Shown here piece after piece: positions 39,101-51,100 of a stretch of DNA of 64,000 bases; the stretch's first letter is position 1, and every line of letters begins with the position of its first letter. The stretch is from Hedera helix (Eukaryota > Streptophyta > Magnoliopsida > Apiales > Araliaceae). Both the position numbers and the translations under genes were made by a program. Location: positions 11,709,001 through 11,773,000 of the forward strand of contig OX359280.1 of assembly GCA_947179155.2 (NCBI GenBank), in the 5' to 3' direction. The notes under the pieces were generated by a model that was not told the origin of the DNA, did no database searches, and saw nothing but the letters and a program-made list of their open reading frames with translations.

Positions 39101-42100
39101 ATAGATGTCTCTTGCAAATAAACTCCCAGACTGAAAGTCCTCAAGGTGTAATCCCATTTTGTCTCTCCAAGGAATAGACTTAACAAACCATTCTCCTTTG
39201 ATGATAGACAACTTGCCGTTAGCATCAATTGTTCCCAAGAGTGTATGTCTACTTCTCTTTAAAATGAAGCTGGCCTCAAGACTATGATTACCTTACACTT
39301 TGACTGCCTCTTGCCATGTATCTTTCTTCAAAATCAGAACATTCAATGCTTGTCAGTCTCCTTTTGCTGCAGAAAATTTTTCTTTTCTTCCTTGAATTTT
39401 TTGTGCAACAATTATTGCTAAAAATTCTTGTCAATACCATAATCAATGGCCTTATATAGGTTAAAACTCTTGCAAACCTCTTCACCATTGATGTAATCCC
39501 GTAGAAGTAACTGTCCATTTTCATCAGCACAAGTTGTTTCTTCATCATAAATTGGCAGTCATAAATTTCAGCCTCCTTATCTTTATTAAGTGTTATGAAG
39601 TATTGAGGTGTCTTACAGTTGTGCCCCACATCATGGTTTTCAACATAGTAATAACAAAATCCTTTGTATGCATTGAGGGATCTAGGCAATGAGCTAGGAA
39701 CATAAGGAAATAGGTTGTACTCAAGGTAGGGAGGAAGTTTCAGTTGACCTTATCTCTCCAAGGTTCAAGTGATACAAACCAGTCATTTTTGGACTGTTTT
39801 TGGATGGCAAACATCACCAAAAGTGAATCCCATTTTCTCAAAAAGTTCTGCATAAATCTTTGGACCTCGTGGAGCTGAAATGTAGGTGACTCTGTGTGAG
39901 GCGGGTTTACAGCTCCCTTAACAAGGAAACTCTTTGTTGTTGTTCAGGAAGTACCAACACTCCCTCTTCCTTCATGAATCCTTGCTCCACTTTAGGATAA
40001 TTGTCAAACAATGGGACTTCATTAAACCAGAACTCTTCTTAAGATTTTGGTTGTTTAGCACAGTGTTCAATGTTGTCAATGAAGTCGGTCTTTTCAACAA
40101 AGAAATGATTCCCTTCATTTTGTGGTGGTTCATCATAAGTAGGTGGACCATCATAACATGGAGCCTCCTTGCAGTCCTACACCCTACTCCTAGCATCATC
40201 ACATTTAGTAAATGATGAAAAGACGAACTTGAGATTCTTGAGTTCCTTTCCCTCTTCATTTTCTTCATCAAAATTGATCCTCCTCCTCGATTGGATATTT
40301 TCTACTTCATTTGCTCTATCACTTAACTTCTCGGCTAGGATTCCTAAAACGTCCCTTATCTTCTCTATGGCCCATGTAAACCGACATCTTGCCCTTCCTT
40401 TTATCTCCAACAGAGTTAACAAAACCCACATCATAATTTGAGTCTTTTTGCTTCAACAACTCATTATACCACTTATGACGTAATCCATTTTTTTATCAAT
40501 GAGCTTCAACTTCTCATTGGTATAATCATATCTCTAGACTATAGGTCTGATAGAGTTAAATTATATGCTATTTTTATTCCCTAATACTTAGTTTTTATAT
40601 TTATTGTATGCTTAAATGTTTAATTATTTAATTTATTTTGGTCTTAATAGGTTTTATAGGATTTTAGTTAATTTATGTTAATTTAGGTAATTTTATAGTA
40701 TTTTTATATTTCTTTTTATTTATGTGTTTTTATTTATTTTTAGTGTTTTAGGTGTTTTATTTATCATTATGCATTTTTATTATTTTTATATTATTTTAAA
40801 TTATTTTGTAGGAAAAATAAGCTTGAGGGCAAATCTGTAAATTCTGCAAAGATTTAGTGGCAAAATGGTAAATAATTATGGCTGAATGGCAATATCGTAA
40901 TTGGCAAAACCGGTGGCATTTTCGTAATTCAGCAGAACAGTACCGCGCGCATTGCGCGCTTGGCGGTAAGAAGGTCAACTAGCGTGTACAAGCAACGACG
41001 CCGTTTTGGGTTGAAGAAAGAAACGGCCGCGCAATGTGCGGGAGGGGCTGCGTGGCACGGGCGCGTGGATTAAACGCGCCAACGGGAAAAAAAAGAAAGG
41101 CGGCTGGCAGTTTCTCTCCCTCTCCGCGTGGCTCTTCCTTTTCCTTCCTTATTTTGGATTTCCTACACTGCAATACAACAAATCAGTAGAATAAAAGTCC
41201 AATTTTAATTTGGAAAAGAAAACAATAATTCTTTATTTTATTTTTAATATTTTATTTAGACTTCCAATTAGGATTAGGATAATAATTATTTTATTTTTCT
41301 TTTATTTTTAATTGTAAATCCTATTAGGGTTAGGAGGATTTTTGAGCCTATAAATAGATAGCTTGACACACAATGTAAAAAACAACTCTCATTAGAATAA
41401 CAATTCTCTCTTCTATTATTTAGTGTTCTCTACAATTATGAGTAGTTAATTTATTTTTCTTGGTTTAAGTGATTGACGCCATCAAGATTTATACACTGTG
41501 AGATCTAATTTATTTTAATTGTTCAATTTATATTTTGAGTATTGAATATTTTTCTGTGTTTAATTTTATGATTAATTCGTTTAATTGCTATGATGCATAC
41601 TAGTTTATTATTCGTTGAAATCTATTGCTAAATTAAATATCAAATCCGTAATTGTTTGGTCACTTTAATTTATGAAGCAACTAAGGTTAATAATTATTTT
41701 GCTTATTAAAATATTGTTATATCTTAGGAAAAATATTCATCTAAATTAAATGCAGACGCTTGGATTGTGTTGTTTAGTTCAATGATCTCTCTATTTCTTT
41801 ATGTTGCTACTAGGTTAAATCTTTAGCGTTTGTCTGAGATTATTTAGTAGTAAGAGTTATTTAGATCGCTTGTTTCTGCTTAACTAAAATTAAGAAGAGA
41901 TATGAAAATTATTCGAATGGAAGTAATTATTCCACGTTGAATATTTAAAATATGAATTGATTTATTCTTGCATCAGTGATCAATTGTAAATTCTTGATGG
42001 TGGATGTTGACTTAAACTAAAGCGTTTTCTTTTTATTTATTTATTGCATAATTATTTTAGTTAATTTTATTTAAATTGTTTATTTAATTAAAAAACCCCC

Positions 42101-45100
42101 AATTTTTGTTTGCAAAAACATAAAAATTAAATTAATCATTCTCTGTGGGATCGACTCTTACTTGCACTACTACATATTTATTTTTCCAAAGTAAGATTTT
42201 ATTTTTGGGTGCTTGCGACATCACACCAAATTTTGGCGCCGTTGTCGGGGAATGATTTTAATTTAATTTTGTGTTTTTGTAAATATGTATTTAATTTAGT
42301 AATTTTTTTATTTTTATTTTTAGATTTGATTTTTCTAGTTTTTTTCATAATTTAATTTAGTGGTGCAGGTTCAAGATGGAATTCATGCATGATTATGTCA
42401 ATGAGGTAACTATTTCTTCTCTTGAGCAACAGATTAATGATCTAACTTATCTTGTTTATCAAATGGTTGCAGGTAATGCACAACCAATGGAAGCTTGTAG
42501 AATTTGTGCGGTGGTAGGACATCCAACTAATATGTGCCCCATTCTTCGAGAGGAGTCCTATGAACAAGTGAATATAGCAAGTGGTTTCCCTGGTCAACCC
42601 CAATGGAGATATGATCCCTACTCAAACGCGTATAATTCAGGATGGAGGGATCATCCTAATATTAGCTATGAGAACCCACAAATGAATCCGCCTACAAATC
42701 AGAATTTTTCAAGTTCTCAACAATCCATGCAGCCATATCCCCAACAACAACAGAGTCAATCAAATAATTCTGATGTGTCTTTAGAGGATATGATTCAACA
42801 ACTTACCGCTAACACTTTACAATCACAACAGGGCCAATCATTTTATTCTGATATGTCTCTAGAAGATATGCTTAAATTAATTGAAGCCAACATTTTACAA
42901 TTTCAACAGGATAATTTGCAATTTCAACAAGACATGCAGGCACGTATTCAAGAAAATAATGCAATTATTCAGCGTTTGGGTACTCAAATGAAACAAATGG
43001 CCATCGATCAATTGGAGGAGCAAAGTTTTGAGCAAGTACTTTCTCAAACGGTGAATAATCCAACAGAAAATACAAGTGCACAAGTGTTAAGAAGTGGTAA
43101 CAATATAGAAGATCCAGAAAAGACAGTACCTCCATCACCGAAGCAAGAGGAAGCAAACAGCATCAATAAAGCGAACAGTGTTAAAATAAACAATGATGTT
43201 GTTTTTGATGACGACATGCTTAAGGTGGCGGAAGTTGTTGAGGAGATAAACAAGGAAAAGTTAGAGATTGCAATTACCAACAATTTGGAGTTAGAGGAAG
43301 AAGAAGCAATTGAGCAGAAACAAGATTTGAAGAAGGACAAAGTTCCATTACATTCTTTGCTAATAATTTTTCATAATAATGCAATTATTTCCATTCCATT
43401 GCCTGTTACTCATAACAAATTTTTATCTTTTGTTTTGCAGGATCCCATTCCGAATATAAAGACTCTCCAATCATGTTAAATATCTATTCATTGAAGATGG
43501 AGTAAAACGTTCATGTCACGTGCAAGGGAAACTAAATCTACCTATATGAAGAATGACGTGATGGATGGGGTACTCAAAATTCACGAAGTTGGACTAACGT
43601 AGTACTTTGGTCTGCTGTCAAGCCAAGGACAATAAACAAAAGCGCTGCTTGGGAGGCAACCCAAGAAATCAGATTTGCATATCTTTTTCTTTTTCCTTTT
43701 ATAGTTATTTGTGCCTGTTTCTTTGCATTATAGTTTATATTGGGGACAATGTAAATTTTAAGTGTGGGGGAAGAGATTTAGGATATTTATTTTATTTTTA
43801 GGGAATTTTAAAATAAAATTTTGTTTTTTAGGGAATTTTAAAAATTTTGAAATTTTGAATTTTGTGAGTAAATTCACTGCAAACCCTCACGAGACAAGAC
43901 TCATCCACTTGGGGTAACCTTGGGGTTTAAAGGCTTGTTGCACATGCTAAGTGTAACCGTATTTCCTACGAAAATGGGGTAGTTTTTTATTTTATTTTTA
44001 GGATGTGTCACTTGAGCAATGAGTTAATTGGATTTTAAATTTTTAGCCAATGATAAAATTTTGATTTTTATTTAATAACTATTGGAAAAATGATAAATTT
44101 TTGCTTAGTTTGAATTTCTGATTTATTGTTGATATTTACTTTGTTTGAGATCCTTTAAATTTTTATGCACTTATATCCATTTGTTTGAACTAGTTTTAAT
44201 TAAGAGAAAGTTTAAATTGTTAAATGCTTATGAAAGATATTTTTGAACTCTATATCTTATTTGATCATTATTTGAAATGAAATATAAGGCAAAATATAAT
44301 TTGGATGAGATGATTCAGGTAAATTTTCTAGGATTATTATTAGAAAAAAAATTATGTGGTGGGTTGAGATGAAGCGTAAAACGCACTCACTCATAAACAC
44401 ATGAAAAGCGAGAAGGAGCGTAAAACGCACTCGTTGGAGAAATGGAGCATAAAATGCACTCACTGTGAAAAAAAAATGAAGAAAGAAAAAAAATGGGATG
44501 GAGCATAAAATGCACCCATTAAAAGAAAAAATATTTGAAAAAAAATGCATATTAATAAACCTAGTGTATATAATTGTTTGAAACCTTTTGATCTTCTGAT
44601 TTATATTTGTCTGTATTAGCTGAAAGTGATATGAAAAATAAGTATATTAAGTTTTGTCGTATGTCTTTTATAAGGTAATTACTAACCTAGACTTATCTAG
44701 ATTTTAATTAGTTTGATACATTTGGATTCACACACACACACAAAAGGTCTTGAGTAGAGTAAAACTAATAAATATGTTAAAGTTCTAGATTTTGCATAAT
44801 TTTGAAATTTTTTTTGAGTTATCATTTAAAAAATATTTGAGGCTGGTGTTGAAATTTACATTGATCTGTTGCTCAAGTAAGTTGTTTGGTTATTAGTTTT
44901 AATTTTATAGTTTTTGTTCTTGTTTTGCTTAAGGACAAGCAAAAAGCTAAGTGTGGGGGGATTTGATAGAGTTAAATTATATGCTATTTTTATTCCCTAA
45001 TACATAATTTTTATATTTATTGTATGCTTAAATGTTTAATTATTTAATTTATTTTGGTCTTAATAGGTTTTATAGGATTTTAGTTAATTTATGTTAATTT

Positions 45101-48100
45101 AGGTAATTTTATAGTATTTTTATATTTCTTTTTATTTATGTATTTTTATTTATTTTTAGTGTTTTAGGTGTTTTATTTATCATTATGCATTTTTATTATT
45201 TTTATATTATTTTTAATTATTTTGTAGGAAAAATAAGCTTGGGGAAAAATCTGTAAATTCTGCAAAGATTTAGTGGCAAAATGGTAAATAATTATGGCTG
45301 AATGGCAATATCGTAATTGGCAAAACCGGTGGCATTTTCGTAATTCAGCAGAACAGTACCGCGCGCATTGCGCGCTTGGCGTTAAGAAGGTCAACTGGCG
45401 TGCACAAGTAACGACGCCGTTTTGGGTTGAAGAAAGAAACGGTCACGCAATGCACGGGAGGGGCTGCATGGCACGGGTGCGTGGAGTACACGCGCCAACG
45501 GGAAAAAAAAGAAAGGCGGTTGGCGGCTAGCAGTTTCTCTCTCTCTCCGCGTGGCTCTTCCTTTTCCTTCCTTATTTTGGATTTCCTACACTGCAATACA
45601 ACAAATCAGTAGAATAAAAGTCCAATTTTAATTTGGAAAAGGAAACAATAATTCTTTATTTTATTTTTAATATTTTATTTAGACTTCCAATTAGGATTAG
45701 GATAATAATTATTTTATTTTTCTTTTATTTTTAATTGTAAATCCTATTAGGGTTAGGAGGATTTTTGAGCCTATAAATAGAGGGCTTGACACACAATGTA
45801 AAAAACAACTCTCATTAGAATAAAAATTCTCTCTTCTATTCTTTAGTGTTCTCTACAATTATGAGTAGTTAATTTATTTTTCTTAGTTTAAGTGATTGAA
45901 GCCATCAAGATTTATACACTGTGAGATCTAATTTATTTTAATTGTTCAATTTATATTTTGAGAATTGAATATTTTTCTGTGTTTAATTTTATGATTAATT
46001 CGTTTAATTGTTATGATGCATACTAGTTTATTATTCGTTGAAATCTATTGCTAAATTAAATATCAAATCCGTAATTGTTTGGTCACTTTAATTTATGAAG
46101 CAACTAAGGTTAATAATTATTTTGCTTATCAAAATATTGTTATATCTTAGGAAAAACATTCATCTAAATTAAATGCAGACGCTTGGATTGTGTTGTTTAG
46201 TTCAATGATCTCTCTATTTCTTTATGCTGCTACTAGATTAAATCTTTAGCGCTTGTCAGAGATTATTTAGTAGTAAGGGTTATTTAGATCGCTTGTTTCT
46301 GTTTAACTAAAATTAAGGAAAGATAGGAAAATTATTCGAATGTGAGTAATTATTCCACGTTGAATATTTAAAATATGAATTGATTTATTCTTGCATCAGT
46401 GATTAGTTGTAAATTCTTGATGGTGGATGTTGACTTAAACCAAGGCTTTTTCTTTTTATTTATTTATTGCATAATTATTTTAGTTAATTTTATTTAAATT
46501 GTTTCTTTAATTAAAAACCCCCCAATTTTTGTTTGCAAAAACATAAAAATTAAATTAATCATTCTCTGTGGGATCGACTCTTACTTGCACTACTACATAT
46601 TTATTTTTTCAAAGTAAGATTTTATTTTTGGGTGCTTGCGACATCACACCAAGGTCAAAAAATCATGTTGAAACATTTGGTTAAGCATTTGGTGTGCAAG
46701 TCCAGCCATGGTTCTTAGAAATTTAAAATGAAAGTGAATCACAGAACAAATGTGATCTTGAGTTTGAAAACTAAATTCAAGCAGTAGCAATACTACTTAA
46801 ATTAGAATAGTTGAACTGGAGTAGCTTTATAAGTGAAATAAACTTCCTCAGTGAAGCAAACTGAGTATCCCAGAAAAATAAAACTTAATTCCAACTACTT
46901 GTTGCTTCAAAGTAAATAAGCACACAAATAAGGTATAGCACCAAAGGATTCAACACTTGGTATGAATACTAATTACCAGGGCAGTAACAAGTGCGTATAC
47001 TAACAAATAAGCTTAAACTGTTGGTGTATGGACTAAAAAATGAAGTAAGGACTCGATTTTGAAGTTTTTGGTTTTTGATTGTTTGCACAGATGCTAAGTA
47101 TGCTAAACAAAGTAAATCGAGTCTTACAAACACAAACAAAATAAGTTTAAACCAAATTATATCATAGAATCTGAAAATTTTGCCGTGAAAGAATAAGTAG
47201 CAATTTACGGATTGAAATATGCTTGGGTATTGCTGTTTATGAGAAATAAGCTTTGGTTATCCATGTGTGACCAAAACGAGTGAGTTAGAAGAGTATTATT
47301 CATGACATAAGTGATTTAACACTTGAATTTGCTAAGTTGCAAGTTTGAAGAAAAACAAAGCCTCCAAAGTGGTGATTTCTGCTACCTTGTGGTTGGAACT
47401 GGAGCTGTTGATGGTGTTTATGGGTTGGGATTAGAGAGTCTTAGAAGTACAACAAAGACTAGAAGAAGTGGGTTTCAATTTGGGTTTATAAAAGAGAAGA
47501 AATCAAAACTTGGGGTCAGAGAAGAAACATAGTATTTGAAAGAAGAAGATGATGAGTTTGGATAGAACCCAGAGCTCTGATACCAATTTGTCAGGCCCTG
47601 CCTAACTAGAAAATAAGAGAGAAATAGACATACAAAGAGAAACAGAGATAGAATTCAGGGAGGAAGGAGAGGAACTCAGTGATTCTTCACTGATCATGAG
47701 ATATGTACATATATATATAAAGAGAGAGATAGGGAGAATATGGAGACGCAACTAAAAGCTTCAATCTCAATTCATTTCACAAAATTCATATCATATAATA
47801 CTCTTCCCTTTACATCTATATATAAAGAGAACAAATGCTGAAAATAACTCTCCTAACCTACACCACTATCTTTATCCTTAACTCAAGACTAACTAACCAC
47901 CCATGTGCTCACATGCTCACTCAAAATATACTAACTAAATTATACTAATCTATTCCTTGCTTCCCAAAATGCCCTCTGGCTGATAAAGTATGCGTCTAGG
48001 AGTCAAATTTACAATGTGCCTAAATTTGTGGTATGCTATGCAACATAAAGAGTAAAAGACTTAGATACAGGTACGGGGATACTTTACATGCATATATGGC

Positions 48101-51100
48101 TAATATATACTCCCTTTGTTCGAAAATATAGGATCTCTTTTAACTTTTTGAAGTCAATTTAAGATATTTTTAAATTCAAAATTGATACGAATTAATTTAT
48201 TTATAGATAATAAAATTATGAAAGAAAGAAAACAAGCAACACAAATTTAACTGTGGTTTGATTCTCAATGATCATCTTCCACAATCGATTCCTCTATAAT
48301 AATTTTAATAATACCACTTTTAGAATTGAATAAAAGATAATAAAAAAAAAGCCCTCTCTCTCATTGACCAAAACCAAGTTACATCATCTCTCAGCCCTCT
48401 ACGACGTTATAAGATTTTGGTTTTGTACTCAACAACTAAACTAAGACTTTTTTTACAGATTAGTATCTAGATATTTCCTTTCACTAATCGATGCGGCACT
48501 ATTAAATACATGGGTAATATTCCCACAAAAGTAAGAGCCTAAACTAAGACTTTTTTTACAGATTGGTATCTAGATATTTCCTTTCACTAATCAATGCGGC
48601 ACTATTAAATACATGGGTAATATTCCCACAAAAGTAAGATTTCCTAACAAAAGCAATTACTATGCGTGTGAAAAAGATAGTCGCTTTTATTTTGGGTGCT
48701 TTATGCATTAAATTTTATAGTCACGGGATTTCATAAGTCAAGAATATAAATTTTAGTTTTGTTCTTTACTTGAAATAATGAGAATCTAAAATTCTAGGCT
48801 TAACTGAATGGTCCTGAACTTAATGCCCCCGGCCGGAGGAGGCAATATCACATATGCAGAAGCTGCTGCATTCTTATTGGTCTGCACCTATAGAGTCGAT
48901 TAGGACTTCAAGTAGATGTTGTAGAGAGTAATGCTTTAAGCAATTAATTAGGCTTGGGAGAGATTCTAAATAGTCAGGCTATGAGGTCTCTTTTCCTTCA
49001 ATCTCAGATTTTGAAGATCAACATGTTCATTTAAGGTTGCTTGTTCGATTACTCATATTTTCAGATAGCCAACCTCAGTCGCGGATAGAATATAGCTAAT
49101 ACAACTCATTCACATGCTGGTTCTAAAGTTTATTTTTCTGATTTATGTTGTACAGTGCCACTATAGCTGCTGCACAACATGATATAGGTTTGTTTTCTTT
49201 TTGGCCTCCTTGAGGTTCTATTTATTTTGTAGCAGGGGTTTCGTATCAAGTCCCCCTCACTACTCCTTTAGATACAATTTTCATAGGTTTTCCAACTCCA
49301 GTCACTTCAAGTGTTTAAGAATCTCATCTAAAAGCTTGTAATTCAACAGTTTTGTGTTTTGGCTAACGTGTTTGAGTGCTTATGATCAGGGTAAGCTACT
49401 AGTTTAATTAGGGGAGCAATTCCTCCTTGACTCCTAAGGACCGATGTTTGTACACTAATATGAAATGCAATTTGTTCCCTACAAAATGGCATCTAATGCA
49501 CCAATATATTTCAAGTTTGCCTGTGGATAAAAATTGTAAATAAAAAAGAACGAAAAAACTACAGCCCAGATATTATATAAATTTCCAAACCACCCGCTCA
49601 CACTCGTGAAGTAAAAAAATCCTGGATCCTGCCATCTTCTTTTATGAGTAATCTGACCTACTCGGTCGATGACATTGGAGAATAGTTGGCATAATGTCTG
49701 TATTAAGAAAGAAGCAATAGAACTTACCTTTCTGACGGGTAGGGAGACATTAGCTATGATGTCTTCTTCAAGTGAGCATTCAAAGAGAGAACAGTAGGCC
49801 TGCCTTACTCCCACCAGATGATGAGGCGATGATGTACAAGCTATTTCAACAATCACTTGTAGCTGGTTGATACCTTTATTCCTTGATTTCAAGGCCTTAC
49901 TCGCCAACATGGCATCCCTTTCATGAGGATCACGTGTCCACAAGATAACCGCATTCTGTAAAAGTCATACATGAATCTTGTCATGTAATATAAACACTGA
50001 ACAAAATTGTTTTACAACTTTGTATATATATGGAGAGATAAGTTGAGTTGAAGAATAGTTTCAGAATAGTGTCTTCATGAAGTTATAACAGTTTCGGCAA
50101 AGGATTTCATTTATCAGCTTTAATTGTTATGAAAAGAAAACCAACAAGTAAACCCTTTTGCTCAATTATTTATTCTTGTTGCATAAATTAGCTCGGCTTG
50201 CATTCTAGAGTTTTTATTGGAGGTTTATAAGTGCTTCAACACATCTCTTGAGTTCTTGATCCATGTTCTGCAGATATTGCTATAAAACTTGCTGTTTAAA
50301 ACTGGCCTTTCAAACAATTGTGGAAGCAACACCAACAATCATGTAATTTTGAGTAAATCACAAGCATAAATTAAAAGGCAACTCTTCACTTCTACACAGA
50401 CACTGCCTGATAGGTCACAAGGATCGCTAATTGGCATCTTTTCCAAATAAATACTTGTGATCCTAAAATGTAGCTGCTCTCGAGCTTGAACCCTTCTCCA
50501 ACTTGTTTTTAGTTCAGTTTTACCTAACTAAACATATAAAAGAGATAGAACGATACAGGCTCACACACAAACACATGATCACAAATGTAATTACCTTCAT
50601 TTGTAAAGTGAATTTGACAAATAATATGTTCACCAAATACAGCACTGTATATCCATGTGGTAAGCCACTTTCCCCTCAATTAAAAAATTAATAACATGCT
50701 GAAAATCATTATATCTAAACAACTCACAGTAACAGAATGCATCTAAATTCTAAAAAAGGATGCCACAAAAGAGAGATTCGAATTAAAAGCATTTCTCTTG
50801 GTTCTGAAAATTGGTTCATGTTGATCAAGATTTCTATATTTAACTTTTTTTCCTTAAAAGATACTTCATATCCTATAACAAGACCAAGTAAAATATATTA
50901 TGTAAATAACCAGCAGGAATGGGGAAATAAAATTAGAAATCAAAACAATAAAAACAAAAAGATCTAGGTAACTTGGGCCTGCCAGAGATCAGCTTTTACA
51001 TTTGTAATCATCAAAACTTTATGTGAGCTTATGTAACAGTACATTATCAATTCTGAGTCTCAAAGTTGATTCGTTTTGTCCTTCTTAAGAAGATCGTTTG

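Larger units (their letters stand above)
40548..46650 (+). mobile_element. Athila/Tat-type non-autonomous element keeping only part of gag
   Basis: This 6.1-kb element is nested inside the older one. LTRs are 40548-42228 and 44964-46650 (1,681 and 1,687 bp). They start TGATAGAGTTAAATTATATG and end CACACCA. AGGTC precedes it (40543-40547) and recurs at 46652-46656, one base after the end, as the likely target duplication. A primer site matching tRNA-Asp, TGGCGCCGTTGTCGGGGA (42234-42251, one mismatch), and a polypurine tract GTGTGGGGGGATT (44951-44963) fix the plus orientation. Only one frame (gag remnant) is left. Protease, RT, RNase H and integrase are missing. Layout matches TR-GAG-like non-autonomous elements. 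Confidence 0.9.
37785..47985 (-). mobile_element. Non-autonomous LTR element with short LTRs, split by a nested insertion
   Basis: The LTRs are 37785-38172 and 47589-47985, in direct orientation, flanked by a perfect 5-bp duplication AAGTA (37780-37784 and 47986-47990). The minus strand has a tRNA-iMet primer site TGGTATCAGAGC (47585-47574) next to the right LTR. A purine tract (TTTTAAGGGGGAGGGAA, minus, 38189-38173) lies next to the left LTR, so the element reads minus. After removing the nested 6.1-kb element, the interior is about 3.3 kb. It shows only broken frames (for example 39689-39288 and 40434-40177, minus), with acidic and Pro/Asp/Glu-rich text such as GPPTYDEPPQNEG. I saw no RT or integrase. 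The LTRs differ by many substitutions and indels, so it is older than the LARD. Superfamily unresolved. Confidence 0.85.
33162..49727 (-). other. Annexin intron 3 (16.6 kb), transposon nest
   Basis: The intron starts at GTAAGT (49727) and ends in CAG before 33161. It hosts, left to right, a hairpin, a copia-like LTR, a 145-bp direct repeat, a Stowaway-like MITE and a nested pair of LTR elements. Non-transposon parts at 34080-34350 and 48225-48510 resemble each other (shared GTTATAAGATTTT and TTTGTACT, then CTTTCACT and ATCGATG). A shorter echo lies near 37560-37600. The intron itself therefore contains an internal duplication. A further 103-bp tandem copy starts at 48441 and 48544. Confidence 0.8.

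Noticed and set aside
39288..39689. 133-codon minus-strand frame as a host gene
   Set aside because: It lies between the LTRs of a non-autonomous element and reads as part of a decayed polyprotein.
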